Shown here in pieces: positions 1 through 9,762 of a stretch of DNA of 64,000 bases. The stretch comes from Hysterangium stoloniferum (Eukaryota; Basidiomycota; Agaricomycetes; Hysterangiales; Hysterangiaceae). The notes under the pieces are model-generated. The model did not search any database. It saw nothing but the letters and a program-made list of their open reading frames with translations, and was not told the DNA's origin. Numbering within the stretch: position 1 is the stretch's first letter; every line of letters begins with the position of its first letter. Location: positions 1 through 64,000 of the forward strand of contig WHVD01000134.1 in assembly GCA_015178975.1 (NCBI GenBank). The letters are read 5' to 3'. The position numbers were made by a program, and so were the translations under genes.

Positions 1-600
1 CTCGTGGAGCTGTCCGTGGTGAACTCTTGAGCACGAACAGAGGCGAGATTTCGTTCTGGATGTACTGTAATATTTGGATTATATCCTTTATTTGCAAAGA
101 ACGGGGAAACGCCAGTAGTGGCCGAGGGTGCATTGTTGTAAGCAAATTCTGCAAGTGGTAACAAGGTTTTCCAATTGTCCTGTTGATAGTTGCAATATAC
201 GCGGAGGTATTGTTCCAATGTCTGGTTGACGCGTTCGGTTTGTCCGTCACCTTCCGGGTGATGTCCGGACGTGAAATGTAATGTCATGTCCAAGGATTTT
301 CCGAGGGATCTAAAGAAGTGAGACACGAACTCTGATCCTCGATCGGAAGTCACGTGGGACGGAACTCCGTGCTTGGAAAATACGTGGATAATAAAAAGTT
401 CCGCTAACTGCACGGACGTAATTGTATCATAAGTAGGGATGAATATACCTTGTTTTGAGAATCTGTCAACAACGACTAGGATAGCGGAAAAGCCTTCGGA
501 ATCCGGCAGGTGTTCAATGAAATCCATAGATATAGAATTCCACGGGTGTTCCGGTACCGGGAGTTGTTTCAAAAGGCCATATGGCTTGTGTCGCTGAGAT
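1..600 (-). pseudogene. Integrase catalytic core of element 1, continued after a frameshift
   Basis: From about 600 down to 1 the minus strand stays open in a frame different from the 910-codon ORF. It encodes the rve integrase core: KPYGLLKQLP, then SMDFIEHLPD (first Asp), TSDRGSEFVSHFF (second Asp) and HHPEGDGQTERVNQ (Glu), then PLAEFAYNNAPSATTGVSPFF. No stop interrupts these 195 or so codons. The break sits in a short A-run near 600 and is best explained by loss of one or two bases. A second small frame disturbance is visible near position 14. Integrase inserts the cDNA copy. With the two breaks this copy is probably not autonomous, unless the breaks are assembly errors. Confidence 0.85.
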
Positions 601-3301
601 TTCGAGCGGGACAAGTAGTGCAAGATTTACAATAGTGCTTAACGAATCCACGGAGTCCGGGCCAAGTATATTCTCTTCTTATTAATGATAGAGTCTTGTT
701 GTACCCGAAGTGTCCTGAGAGTGGATGATCATGTTTGTATTGAAGGATCCTGAGGCGGAGGCCGTCGGAGTCCGGTACATAGATCCTATCGTCAAGTCTA
801 ATGAAACCATGTTGATCAAGAGACCACCGAGGTTGATCGGGGTCCACGGGATTGTCCAGATGAGCTTTAGTAACTGGGTCTAGCGGAATTGCCGATAGAA
901 TATCTTGATGTAGCTTTTCGATATCCATAATGATAATTCCACGGACAATGGGATTGACGAGGAAAGTTGCGCGGACCGATGCGGTAAGTTGTTGATTCGT
1001 GAAGATAGGTTTCAGGTTGTGCGGATTTACCGTTGCATAGTCGTTGCTCCCCTCTTTAGGATAGACGTCCCATCGTCTAGTTAAAGCGTCGGGTTTGCCG
1101 CCGAGACGGCCGGGTCGAAAACGGATAATCATGTTGAAGGCGGAGAGATATTCAGACCAGCGGGCCTGCCGACGGGTCAAGAGTTTTGTGGTAGAAAAGT
1201 ATTCCAGGTTTTTGTGATCTGTTACAACGTCAATAGGAGCTCCTGAACCTTCCAAATAGTGTCGCCACGCTTTGAAAGCTGAAAAGATTGCCAGAAGTTC
1301 TTTATCATGAACGTCGTAGTTGAGCTCTGCTCCGGTAAAAGTCCGGGACAGAAAAGCCACGGGGTGAACTTCTCCGTCGGAGTCCTGGATAGAGAGAATG
1401 GCTCCAAGTGCATAGTCGGAGGCGTCCGTTTCAACAATGAGCGGGAAGTCCGGTTTCCAATGCGACAGAATAGGAGCTGTGGAAAAAGAATTTTTTAAAA
1501 GATTGAAAGCTTTTTGACACTTATCGTCAAAGTTCCACGGAGTACCCTTACGCGTAAGACGGGTAAGGGGTACCGTGATGTCGGAATATCCACGGATAAA
1601 ACGTCTATAAAAATTGGCAAAGCCGAGGAAGGATTGGATATCTTTAACTTTTCGGGGTTCGGGCCAGTCTTTGATGACTTGCACTTTAGTTTCGTCCATG
1701 CGGAGTCCATCGGGTCCCATCATGAAACCTAGGTATTCCACGGAGTCCGTGTCAAAAGTACATTTTTTACCATTTGCGAATAAACCATGTTGTCTGAGCC
1801 TCCGGAGAACCTCACGGACTTGTTTGTCGTGTTCCGCGGGATTCTCGGAGTAGATAAGAATGTCGTCCAAGTAAACAATGACGCATACATCGAGCATGTC
1901 GGAGAAAATGTCGTTGATAAAACGCTGAAAAACAGACGGGGCATTAGTGAGTCCAAAAGGGATGACCAACCACTCGAAAGCCCCATAGCGGGTTCTAAAA
2001 GTGGTTTTCCATTCATCGCCCGCGGCAATCCGGACCAAATGATAGGCATGCTTGAGATCTATTTTGGTGTAAATCCGGGCATTCCGCGGAGCATCGAGCA
2101 GGTCAGATATAAGTGGGAGTGGATATTTGTCCTTTTTGGTGACAGCATTGAGTCCTCTAAAATCAACACATAGTCGAAGGGATCCATCCTTTTTTCTGAC
2201 AAACAAAACAGGTGCTCCAAAAGGAGACTTTGAGGGTCGAATAAAACCTATGGACAAATGTTCATCCAGGAAATCACGGATTGCGGATAGTTCCGTGGAC
2301 GAGAGCGGGTAAATATGTCCTAGGGGTGGCTGGGCGCCATCTTCAAGATCGATTTTTAAGTCGTATTCTCTATGAGGCGGAAGCCGGTCAGCTTTTCGCT
2401 TGCTAAAAACATCCGCGAAGTCATGGTATTTCTCCGGGACGCCTTCTAGGTCAGCAGCTTGCTCAGATTCGGATACTGGGGTTGAGAAACGTCCAGTTGC
2501 TTCATCAATTTTTAAGTTGATAGTGAACGCCTGGGATCCATCCATTTTTGAAGCCCTAATAAAAGCTGCAGCATTAATCAGAGAAATGGACGGAGGTGCC
2601 GTGGGTTCCGGGGAAGCTGTGGGTGCCGTAGGGATCACAGGAGTCCTCGAGACTGCAGGTGCCGGGAAGGCCATGGGTGCCGTGGAGGCCGAGACAGGCG
2701 CAGTTTCCTCGGTCGCCGCGGGAGTTCGGAATGTTATACTGTTAGCTATCCAGTCAATCAACGGATTGTAGCGGGTAAGCCAGTTATGTCCTAGAACCAC
2801 CGAGCAACTTGAGTCTAACTGGGTCACATAGAAAGTGACCAATTGAGATGTTCCACAAGGGAAACTGATGGGTAAATCACAAGCTTGGGTAACAACCGAA
2901 TTACTTGTGCCATCGAAGAGGCGGAGAGCGACGGGATTTATCGAATAAGTTGACAAAGAATTTTTTTGCGTGAATTTTGTATCTAAAAAACAATGAGTCG
3001 AGCCGGAATCTATGAGAGCTGAAAAAACGAATTTCGGAAGCATATTAGACATAAGTTTAACGAAAAATGAATCAGAATGTGAAAAAGCGGATGCGTTGAG
3101 GCGAGTGAACTCTTGAATGCGCGGAGAGGCAACGCAACCCCTAACCCGCGCGGAGTCCGCGGGGTTGCTTACTCTTTTTTCGAATCGGCAGCCGGTTTGT
3201 CCTTCGACGGGGTTTCCGTGGAGGCCTTGGCTGTTCGACCCTTTGAAGAGTTTGCTTTTGCCAGCGGACATTCCGGGACTCGATGACCGGGTTTCCCGCA
3301 C
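569..3301 (-). CDS. pol: pol of element 1: protease, RT, RNase H, start of integrase (910 aa ORF)
   Basis: Domains in order: aspartic protease with ALIDSGSTH (about residues 93-101); reverse transcriptase with the catalytic YLDD box (YLDDILIYS, about residue 474); RNase H with TDASDYALGAI (about 624); and the HHCC zinc domain of integrase (HDHPLSGHFGYNK, then CKSCTTC, about 865-900). The first roughly 45 residues overlap gag in another frame and are probably not translated independently. The ORF stops at 569 only because of a frameshift near 600. The integrase reading then continues in another frame to the window edge. Residues lost in the other copies, such as the RT block RTRYGAFEW and FQRF, are intact here. 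Confidence 0.92.
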   Translation of the reverse strand: MRETRSSSPGMSAGKSKLFKGSNSQGLHGNPVEGQTGCRFEKRVSNPADSARVRGCVASPRIQEFTRLNASAFSHSDSFFVKLMSNMLPKFVFSALIDSGSTHCFLDTKFTQKNSLSTYSINPVALRLFDGTSNSVVTQACDLPISFPCGTSQLVTFYVTQLDSSCSVVLGHNWLTRYNPLIDWIANSITFRTPAATEETAPVSASTAPMAFPAPAVSRTPVIPTAPTASPEPTAPPSISLINAAAFIRASKMDGSQAFTINLKIDEATGRFSTPVSESEQAADLEGVPEKYHDFADVFSKRKADRLPPHREYDLKIDLEDGAQPPLGHIYPLSSTELSAIRDFLDEHLSIGFIRPSKSPFGAPVLFVRKKDGSLRLCVDFRGLNAVTKKDKYPLPLISDLLDAPRNARIYTKIDLKHAYHLVRIAAGDEWKTTFRTRYGAFEWLVIPFGLTNAPSVFQRFINDIFSDMLDVCVIVYLDDILIYSENPAEHDKQVREVLRRLRQHGLFANGKKCTFDTDSVEYLGFMMGPDGLRMDETKVQVIKDWPEPRKVKDIQSFLGFANFYRRFIRGYSDITVPLTRLTRKGTPWNFDDKCQKAFNLLKNSFSTAPILSHWKPDFPLIVETDASDYALGAILSIQDSDGEVHPVAFLSRTFTGAELNYDVHDKELLAIFSAFKAWRHYLEGSGAPIDVVTDHKNLEYFSTTKLLTRRQARWSEYLSAFNMIIRFRPGRLGGKPDALTRRWDVYPKEGSNDYATVNPHNLKPIFTNQQLTASVRATFLVNPIVRGIIIMDIEKLHQDILSAIPLDPVTKAHLDNPVDPDQPRWSLDQHGFIRLDDRIYVPDSDGLRLRILQYKHDHPLSGHFGYNKTLSLIRREYTWPGLRGFVKHYCKSCTTCPARNLSDTSHMAF

Positions 3302-4461
3302 AAGAGACAGAGGTTGTTGTCCATACGACGTTGTCTTTCTTGTGGAGTTAATTTGCCATCAGGTCCGAGTTTGCCTGAGAGGTCGGGTTTTCCGGCTTGC
3401 TTGCCGGACTGTTGACCCTTGTTGTTGTCCTTATTGTCCTTATTGTTGTTGTTGTTGTTTGAAGACTTTTTATCGTTCTTCTTGTCGGATTGCGTGGAGT
3501 TCTGGTTGCTGGTTGACGAATTGGTGTTATTGTTTTTGTCCTTGGACTTATTTATTTTGTCCGCGGATGTCTCGCGGGCAACTTCCGCGCGACGTTCCCA
3601 ATAACGTGCGTCCGCGTTTTGAGCTTTGAGGCGCATACGGGACAGGGTTTTTGGCTTGCCATCTTCTCCTTTTGAGACTTCGTCTTTAAGGCGGGACGGC
3701 AGACCGGCGTAGAATTGGTGGCGGAGAGCGGGATCGCCCCACTGACAACGAGCTGCAAGATTATTGAATTGGACGATGTAGTCCGTGATGCGCTGCGTGT
3801 CCTTCATACGAAGATTTGTGAGACTATTCTCGGCTTCTCCTGTCGGGTCATACGGGCCGAAGTTGGTTTCAAGCTCCTCAACAAAAGCTTCCCAATTTTC
3901 AAGCCAGAGCGGCTCTTCCTCGGTAATCCCGCTAAAAGCCGGTTCAAACCATTTCAACGCGGATCCCGACAAATATGAAAGTGCGTAGTTGACTTTTCGG
4001 GAGTCCGTGGAGAATGCAGCGGCGCGATCGCGGAAATTGAAGCGACATTGCATGAGGAAAGTAGAGAGTTTGTTTGGGTTGGAACCCGTGAAGGGTTCCG
4101 GAGCATTGACTTTTGACCGTGGAGGTTCTTGTTCCTTTCTTTTTCGTTCTTCTAGCAGGTGCGTCATGAATTTATCTATAGTACCTGCTAAAAACTCAGA
4201 AGTAGGATCCCTCGTGTTTGGTCGTTGAAAAGGCGGAGGATTTTCAAGAGGGATTTCGACACCTTTGCCCTTGTCGGGGGCCACGGAATCGTCCTCGCGC
4301 TCGGATTCGTCCAGGTCTTCCGGGATTTCTTCGATGCGGGCTTCTTCCATGGGTTCCGACTGGTTCGCAAGCGTCTGACTGGTATACAGAGTTAACGGGG
4401 AATGAAGAGTCGACGGTCCAGGCATTGATGACTGTGCGCGTGTACTTCTTCTTGGTGGCAT
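3169..4461 (-). CDS. gag: gag polyprotein of element 1 (430 aa)
   Basis: Structural capsid/nucleocapsid protein of the retrotransposon, expected to form cytoplasmic virus-like particles. The N-terminus is Pro/Ser rich and followed by an acidic stretch (about residues 40-65). A retrotransposon-gag capsid domain covers about residues 110-260, with the usual conserved W/F pattern (KWFEPAF, LENWEAFVEEL). An Asn/Lys-rich linker (about 310-355) precedes one CCHC zinc knuckle (CLLCGKPGHRVPEC, about residues 386-399), which binds RNA. The start ATG lies 37 bp inside the LTR edge. The 3' end overlaps the pol reading frame by 133 bp, with pol in the -1 frame, so pol is probably expressed by -1 frameshifting. 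The ORF is intact, unlike gag of elements 2 and 3. Confidence 0.93.
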   Translation of the reverse strand: MPPRRSTRAQSSMPGPSTLHSPLTLYTSQTLANQSEPMEEARIEEIPEDLDESEREDDSVAPDKGKGVEIPLENPPPFQRPNTRDPTSEFLAGTIDKFMTHLLEERKRKEQEPPRSKVNAPEPFTGSNPNKLSTFLMQCRFNFRDRAAAFSTDSRKVNYALSYLSGSALKWFEPAFSGITEEEPLWLENWEAFVEELETNFGPYDPTGEAENSLTNLRMKDTQRITDYIVQFNNLAARCQWGDPALRHQFYAGLPSRLKDEVSKGEDGKPKTLSRMRLKAQNADARYWERRAEVARETSADKINKSKDKNNNTNSSTSNQNSTQSDKKNDKKSSNNNNNNKDNKDNNKGQQSGKQAGKPDLSGKLGPDGKLTPQERQRRMDNNLCLLCGKPGHRVPECPLAKANSSKGRTAKASTETPSKDKPAADSKKE

Positions 4462-4484
4462 AATGAAAACAATCTGCGAGTATT

Positions 4485-4495
4485 AGTCAGAAAAT
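4485..4495 (-). promoter_or_regulatory. Primer-binding site, self-priming type (element 1)
   Basis: Two bases inside the 5' LTR edge, the minus strand reads ATTTTCTGACT. It is perfectly complementary over 11 nt to AGTCAGAAAAT inside the LTR (4813-4823), just downstream of the TATA box. There is no TGG start typical of tRNA-primed sites. Tf1/sushi-type elements prime reverse transcription with the 5' end of their own mRNA, and this arrangement fits that mechanism. Elements 2 and 3 show the same pair. Confidence 0.72.
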
Positions 4496-4497
4496 AC

Positions 4498-5318
4498 TGT
4501 TAGGATACACACTCAGGCCGGGTTTCCGGAGAAACCCGCGGGATATCCGGTAGGACTTGGCTTCAGCTTATAGGCTGCGCCCTCGCTAGATCGTGTTGTC
4601 CAATTTCAGACAGGCGGACGGGAATCCCGGGGAGTCCGGGCGGGGGTTCGTGGGTCGTGAGTCGTAGGTCGTGAGTCGAGAGTCGTGAATCGAGATAGTC
4701 GAGAGAGATAGATGCGCCGGAGCCCGTGGGCTCCGACTAGTGCGAGCGGTCTGATGAGAGTAGGGTTTTTAGAGAGGAAAATGTATTAGATTACTGGGGG
4801 GAATCTAAGCTAATTTTCTGACTGGATTGTATGTACAACATCTGCCAGTTTATATAGACCGTGGAATGCATGACATACCGAATCCAGTAATAATGAGACG
4901 AGACGAGCAAAACATAAAACGGGAATAGTAAACACCAAATTGGTGTTAGGAACGGGACGGAACGGAGCGGAGTCCGAATCGTGACAAAGCATAACCCATA
5001 ACGGGAAACGGAGTGGGAGCGGAGTCCTAAATCGTGACAGGTCATTTGACTAAAACGGGAACGGGGCTCGATTAGAGCGGTGACGGGATTCTAAGCGGGT
5101 CCGGTGACTGATGCGTGGGACGAAGACGGACATAGACAGAGACGGGGTCCGGGGGAAGTCCGGTGACTGATATGTGTCTTAATGAGGTCGAACGTAACGA
5201 GTCTTGACGTAACGGAGTCCGGGCGGGAAATCCTATAAACAGACGATTGGTGCTTGTAGCGCGTGGAGGCATACGAGTTAGTGCCCGGAGTCCGGCGGGA
5301 TTTGTCCGGGTCGTAACA
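4498..5318 (-). repeat. 5' LTR of element 1 (821 bp)
   Basis: On the minus strand the LTR starts TGTTACGACC at 5318 and ends TCCTAACA at 4498. A TATATA box lies at 4851-4856 (minus strand), about 33 bp upstream of AGTCAGAAAAT (4813-4823), the predicted transcript start. The recurrent core motif lies at 4552-4585. It is followed by a hairpin with arms CGGGTTTC and GAAACCCG. A solo copy of the same LTR type lies at 57073-57892. Confidence 0.92.
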
Positions 5319-5531
5319 TGGATACTAAATATTAAAGGTCCGCTGTGGTAAGCTTCACCAGGCTTACACCCCTCCCCACTTTGAAAAATACAGCATCCCC
5401 AACAGCCAAGTCGGCAGACATGTAGGACCATTACGGCGGATGAGTTGTGATTCAGAGAACCACAACAGGTGATGAAGATGATACCAGAGTGAACTGAAAA
5501 AATAAAAGGAAGTGAATTCCATGCTGCTTGC

Positions 5532-6500
5532 TTAATTGTCCAATCCCAATTCCGAATCTGTATCCTCATCCCTAACACTGGGACTGGAACACCTAACGGT
5601 CATTGAACCAGAGTGAGCAGGATACTCATATGCACCATAAGGTGACTCTTGCAAAATCACTGCTGCAGCTGTGGTAGTGGTAGTGGTTGGAACAGGTGTA
5701 GGGGTGGTGCTCATAATGGTTAATGGATTAAAATCCTTGCCAGGATGAGCACCAATGGTGGGGTTGCCTGGGCAGGTGTGATGTTGATGAGGGACCCAAC
5801 CTGGATCCATTGGTTTGCCACGACAATTCCAACACCCTCGAACAGCTGTGAGTGCAGCCTTCTCCTCCTCTGTGATTGGAAGGAATTTCGGAGGAGTGAC
5901 GAGACTGGTAGGGCTAGTGGCATTGCCAGTTGATGATGTGAGGAGTGGAACACCAGTGGAGCTAGTATGATTGATGTGAGCCGAAGAACGGCCCGAGCGA
6001 GCTGCATTGTCAGCAACAAGGCTGTCCCATTGTGATCCCATAAGGGCAATCAGTTCATCAGGTGTCTGAGATGAATTGTTGATGTCAAAGGCCTGGAGTG
6101 CATGCATACGAAGGTATAGGAGGGGGTGAGAGTAAAAGAGAATATGGTGTTTGTAAACGGCTGTAGATATTGTTGCAGAAGGAAGGGTGCCAAGACACTG
6201 GGCAAGGTCCATTGCAAATGTGCAAAAATCACGCTTACCTTGAGAACAGGAATAGGACTGTTCCAACGCATCCATTTTCCAATTGACTGGCATGAAACGA
6301 TCTTTTACCTTCTTGACGAATGACTCCCAGGAAGGCAGTGCTAAAAACTCTACCTTCCCCGATGCCCACCATTCCGCCATCTGAGGTTCGGTGAGAGCGG
6401 CACCAGTAAGGTGGATGCGAGTCTTGGGCACGAGCTTCTTGTCATGTGTGTCTTCATAATTTTTGAACCCGTCTTCGCAGGATCCAAGCCAGACTTTCAA
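5532..6500 (-). CDS. gag-like protein of the small LTR element (about 322 aa visible, start unclear)
   Basis: The first two thirds resemble a retrotransposon gag capsid domain: EWWASGKVEFLALPSWESF followed by VKKVKDRFMP. A zinc-knuckle-like segment (CWNC, then H and C after about 15 residues) lies at about 215-240, followed by a Thr-rich tail. The frame remains open upstream of 6500 for at least 40 codons without a convincing ATG. A second frame (6512-6907) carries an ATG and overlaps it, so a frameshift or an intron near 6500-6560 is likely. The protein presumably packages the element RNA, while pol functions would come from another element. Family identity is inferred from residue pattern and context. 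Confidence 0.6.
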   Translation of the reverse strand: MKVWLGSCEDGFKNYEDTHDKKLVPKTRIHLTGAALTEPQMAEWWASGKVEFLALPSWESFVKKVKDRFMPVNWKMDALEQSYSCSQGKRDFCTFAMDLAQCLGTLPSATISTAVYKHHILFYSHPLLYLRMHALQAFDINNSSQTPDELIALMGSQWDSLVADNAARSGRSSAHINHTSSTGVPLLTSSTGNATSPTSLVTPPKFLPITEEEKAALTAVRGCWNCRGKPMDPGWVPHQHHTCPGNPTIGAHPGKDFNPLTIMSTTPTPVPTTTTTTAAAVILQESPYGAYEYPAHSGSMTVRCSSPSVRDEDTDSELGLDN

Positions 6501-6878
6501 GCTGTTGGCTGTCAGGGGCTGGCAAAAGGTGAAACAATTTTGCTTGACATTTTGGATGCTGATGGAGAAAGTTGGATGTTGAATGTGCTGAGGTGAGAGT
6601 CGTGAGATAAGTAGAAGATGAGGGATTTGGCAATGGGAGGGCTGTGGGAATGTGGATGAGTCGAAGGGCTCCGGGCCTGACGAGTCCGAATCTGAGTCTG
6701 AGACAGTGGATGTCCATTGATCACAATGTCGGCGACGTGGTTCTGTATAAGGGCCAAGAATTGGGAACTCGAATTGAGCAGCGGTGTTCCTTGTGAAGCG
6801 AACAGTTGATGGATCCAGTGTGAAGCAGGAAGGCGACGAGCTGGTAGTGAATAAGAAAAGTCGGTATCAAAAAAAAAG

Positions 6879-7093
6879 TGTAAGGCTGCCATCAATTGCA
6901 GCCTCACTGAGTCTCAGTCCAACGTTGATAGGACTCGAGTATATTCGTCTAAGAACAGAGACGGCAGTACACGATAGTGATGGTAGGTAAAAACGATAAT
7001 GAAAAAAACTACTATGCGCGTTTATCCTAATGATCTAAGGAAGCGGATACTAAATATTAAAGGTCCGTTGTGGTAAGCTTCACCAGGCTTACA
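6879..7093 (-). repeat. 5' LTR of the gag-only element (215 bp)
   Basis: The minus strand starts TGTAAGCC and ends GGCAGCCTTACA, giving six-base inverted ends (TGTAAG/CTTACA). The first 49 bp recur at 5320-5368. The five bases upstream (CAAGG on the minus strand, 7094-7098) are the likely target site. The partner duplication would lie beyond the left window edge. Confidence 0.72.
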
Positions 7094-7095
7094 CC

Positions 7096-7572
7096 TTGAA
7101 TGTTTTTGTGACAATGTTGTGACCGTGACAGTTGTGACAGTGTGAGAAAGTATAGATTCACCCTGTCAATGAAGTGAGAGGCTAATACTAGTCCTGAAAG
7201 CTCACAGATGTTAGTGTCAAAGAGTTTTGATGATCATGTAAGATAAGATTGAGAGTGGATTAATAATACAAACAACTAATGTACAGTGGACAGATTTTCT
7301 GTCTGACTGGGGTCTTTGCTCTTTGCCCTTTTATGCCTTTCTTCATTAGACTATGATTAAACTATGACCTATTAATGAAATCACATATGACATCAAAATG
7401 AGACAAGTCAAATGTTTGTTGAATAAATTTGAGGGTGTCAAAGATGTCAAATAGAATGTCAAGTTGGAGTTTTTGTCAAAGATGAATCAAAGTGTCAAAG
7501 ATGTGTTGAAGAGTTGTTGAAAGTTACCTTGAATATTTTGTGACAATGTTGTGACTGTGACAGTTGTGACAG
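7096..7572 (-). repeat. LTR-like remnant with 45-bp direct repeats
   Basis: Positions 7096-7140 and 7528-7572 are near-identical direct repeats. Each carries GTGACAATGTTGTGAC and CAGTTGTGACAG, and the copies are about 432 bp apart. The gag-only element is inserted right next to the first copy. The segment between them is non-coding and resembles an LTR body. This could be one LTR plus the beginning of a second one. Confidence 0.45.
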
Positions 7573-7611
7573 GCAATGATGTCAGGGTGTCAGAGGGTTA
7601 TGAGGGTAAGT

Positions 7612-8075
7612 GTTAGGACCAGAAAACCCGCCAGGCTCCAGATCCCATCCTACATATATGCACCCAACTCTCTATGTATACATATCATACCCAAGGTACA
7701 GTTACAACTGGATTACCCACTGGGACCCACACATCACCCTATATGTACCAGTTGTCAGACTCCACTGGACCTGCACATCAACCTATCTATATCCAACACT
7801 GTGTCTAATGCACCAATCCTCGGACTCTGCCAGACCTGCACATCAACCTGTTTATACCCAACTCCTGTGCCCATCACTGGACTCTGACCGGACTCCCAGA
7901 ACCTCTCTAACAGAGCATAGAACCCTGCTTCCATTATAGTCTAATGACCTGTCTAGTTTGTTCTCCACTTCTGTTCTGTCCCATCCTGAATTCCCAGTTT
8001 AGTATTTACTTGTTTCATTTTATGTTTAATTGTTCTGCCCCTTATCATTACCATATTTGGTATTATTACATTTCA
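7612..8075 (+). repeat. 5' part of a chromovirus-type LTR, diverged
   Basis: It starts TGTTAGGACCAG and keeps the segment order of the element 2 and 3 LTRs: ATATGCACCC, a TAATGACCTGTC segment, and TTTAGTATTTACTTGTTTCATTTTATG. It is cut at about 8076 by a different sequence starting TGTTATGACCC. There is no coding potential. Confidence 0.55.
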
Positions 8076-8076
8076 A

Positions 8077-9464
8077 AGTTGTTATGACCCATGTGCTCAG
8101 CACACTGTCAGCCCCAATTGGACCTCACGCAAACCTCCAATCACTTGCAAACTGTCAGTGACCAAACTAACCCCATTTAGCACATCCATTGTTCCCAATT
8201 GGTATTTTCCATCCGCCCTTTCTATACAACCAGTTTACACCTCTTTCCACCTCTGTAGTAGTCTACATCCAGATTTGTAATGTTCTGTCTATCAGTCTCT
8301 GTCCTCACATCACTCTATATGTAGTTCTGCCTTCTCCATTAGTATTTTCCTTTGTTCTTGTGAAGGGTATGCATATATCATGATTGGATCATTGAATATT
8401 AAATACATTGTAGTACATTATTATCTACCTTTTATTTCCTTTCTTTTATTCTTTATACCTTTCAAGCATACTGTTAATTCTTTAGTTCAAAGCTTTGTGT
8501 ATACTTATGGGTGCACTCAGTGCCAAATAAAGACAGACCTTTTTTACCCAACAGACACCACCTCGTAGCAACCCAGACATCAAATAGCAAGAGGTGTCAA
8601 GGGTAATGTCTCAGCTACCTATAAAGGTAGTGTCTTTTAACTTACTAATAGTTTCTGGACTCAAACTGTGAAGGTCGAGTCCCCTCACTCAAGTCTTTGC
8701 ACTAGTCGACACTGTAGTCAACTCGCACTGTTCTCATTCTATTTAGATATCCAGTCTCTCACTGGTTATCTCTCTTATCTCTAGCTGTGAGTTGTACCGC
8801 AACAGTCAACTCTTCTACTCTCTCGTTCTAGCTGTCATGAGCAACTGTACAGTTGCTCTAGTGACATGTAGTGTGTCTCCCTACTAGTACTATCAGTCTA
8901 GTAATCTGTAGTATTGTACAGAACAGTCAATACTGGTTAGTAGTACTCAAGCAATCAATATTCTTCGTATATTGAGTGGTCAGAATCTATTGACTCTTCA
9001 CAGTTCTGTTTTTGTTCGGATAAATGCCAGATTTCTGTATATATGCCGCTCATGTATCATAGTATTAGGACAATCAGAATATCAACTCAGAACACTTATA
9101 TACCTCTCTCATAGTCCCGCTCTAAGTATTCCACTCCCACCTTTGCTTGCACTCGCTCACTCTTGGTCTCCGACCTTGTGACCCACTACTATCTTTCAGC
9201 TTCCAATTAGTGACTTACCAAGAGGGATTAGTTTTCTGCCTGCCCGAACTTCAAGGACATCTGATGGTAACTTGTGAGGGTGCAGCACATAAGCTGAAGC
9301 CAAGTCATCTCAGTATCTCTGATAATTATTCTGATACACTCCTTGTACTAATCCCCGGAAACTCCCCAGACTGTTACCCAGGGACTCTGTGGGAAATTCC
9401 TGGAAGGTGTTTGGAATAATACTGGAAACCTCTGTGGGGCTCCAGAGATCCTCAGAACTTAACA
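8077..9464 (+). repeat. Composite LTR remnants ending in an LTR-B-like 3' part
   Basis: The segment from about 8930 to 9464 aligns by eye with the 3' half of the 722-bp LTR family B (compare 32390-32713). It includes the recurrent core motif at 9276-9306 and an end reading CTTAACA at 9461-9464. Between 8077 and 8930 I see a possible TATA box (TATAAAGG, about 8621) but no ORF and no recognisable domain. Insert boundaries inside this block are uncertain. Confidence 0.45.
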
Positions 9465-9762
9465 GTAAGAACAAGTTGCGGGTATTGAAAGACAGGGATC
9501 CCAGCATAAACCGAGTGTTGGGGTCCCAAGGTGGTGGCTCCATAGTCTGAGGCACTGATGTCAGGGTCCCAGAAGGGTTACCAAGGTAGACCAAGTTGTG
9601 AGGGCCCAAAAGGGTGAGGATCCTAACACCCCACAACTTGTTCTCATTCTGGAAACTCTCTGGCATCCTGACATCAATACCCCTGATTATGGTGCTACTG
9701 TCTGTGGCACCCCACCACTTTGTTTACTATATATTACCATTTTGGTTATCCCATTCTGCTCC

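Larger units (their letters stand above)
1..5318 (-). mobile_element. Ty3/gypsy chromovirus, element 1 (3' end beyond window)
   Basis: This is an LTR retrotransposon read right to left: 5' LTR (4498-5318), primer-binding site, gag, then protease, reverse transcriptase, RNase H and integrase running to position 1. Its coding DNA is rich in CpG, and arginine codons that are mutated in the other two copies in this window are intact here, so it is the youngest copy. Two frame breaks are visible in pol, near 600 and near 14. The chromodomain and 3' LTR must lie left of the window. Its LTR directly abuts a truncated LTR of another element at 5318/5320, which suggests insertion into it. Assignment to the chromoviruses rests on homology with element 2, whose integrase ends in a chromodomain. 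Confidence 0.93.
5320..7093 (-). mobile_element. Small gag-only LTR element (TR-GAG-like), 3' LTR truncated
   Basis: The 5' LTR is 6879-7093 and a 49-bp piece of the 3' LTR remains at 5320-5368. The two match over 51 bp with one mismatch, at about 5342/7067. A purine-rich tract on the minus strand (complement of about 5369-5380) directly precedes the 3' LTR. Only a gag-like reading frame lies between; no protease, RT or integrase motif is seen in about 1.5 kb. That is the architecture of non-autonomous terminal-repeat elements with a gag domain. The 3' LTR stops exactly where the LTR of element 1 begins, so element 1 probably inserted here. Confidence 0.72.

Noticed and set aside
1222..2771. 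Plus-strand ORFs across pol of element 1
   Set aside because: Complementary-strand shadows of the pol gene with no motif of their own.
4485..4497. tRNA-type primer-binding site
   Set aside because: The sequence after the LTR does not begin TGG. The 11-nt match to the LTR itself explains it better.
7576..8568. Plus-strand ORFs of 60-110 codons, Pro/Thr/Ser/Leu-rich
   Set aside because: They lie in LTR sequence. The same open stretches recur in other LTR copies without codon conservation.
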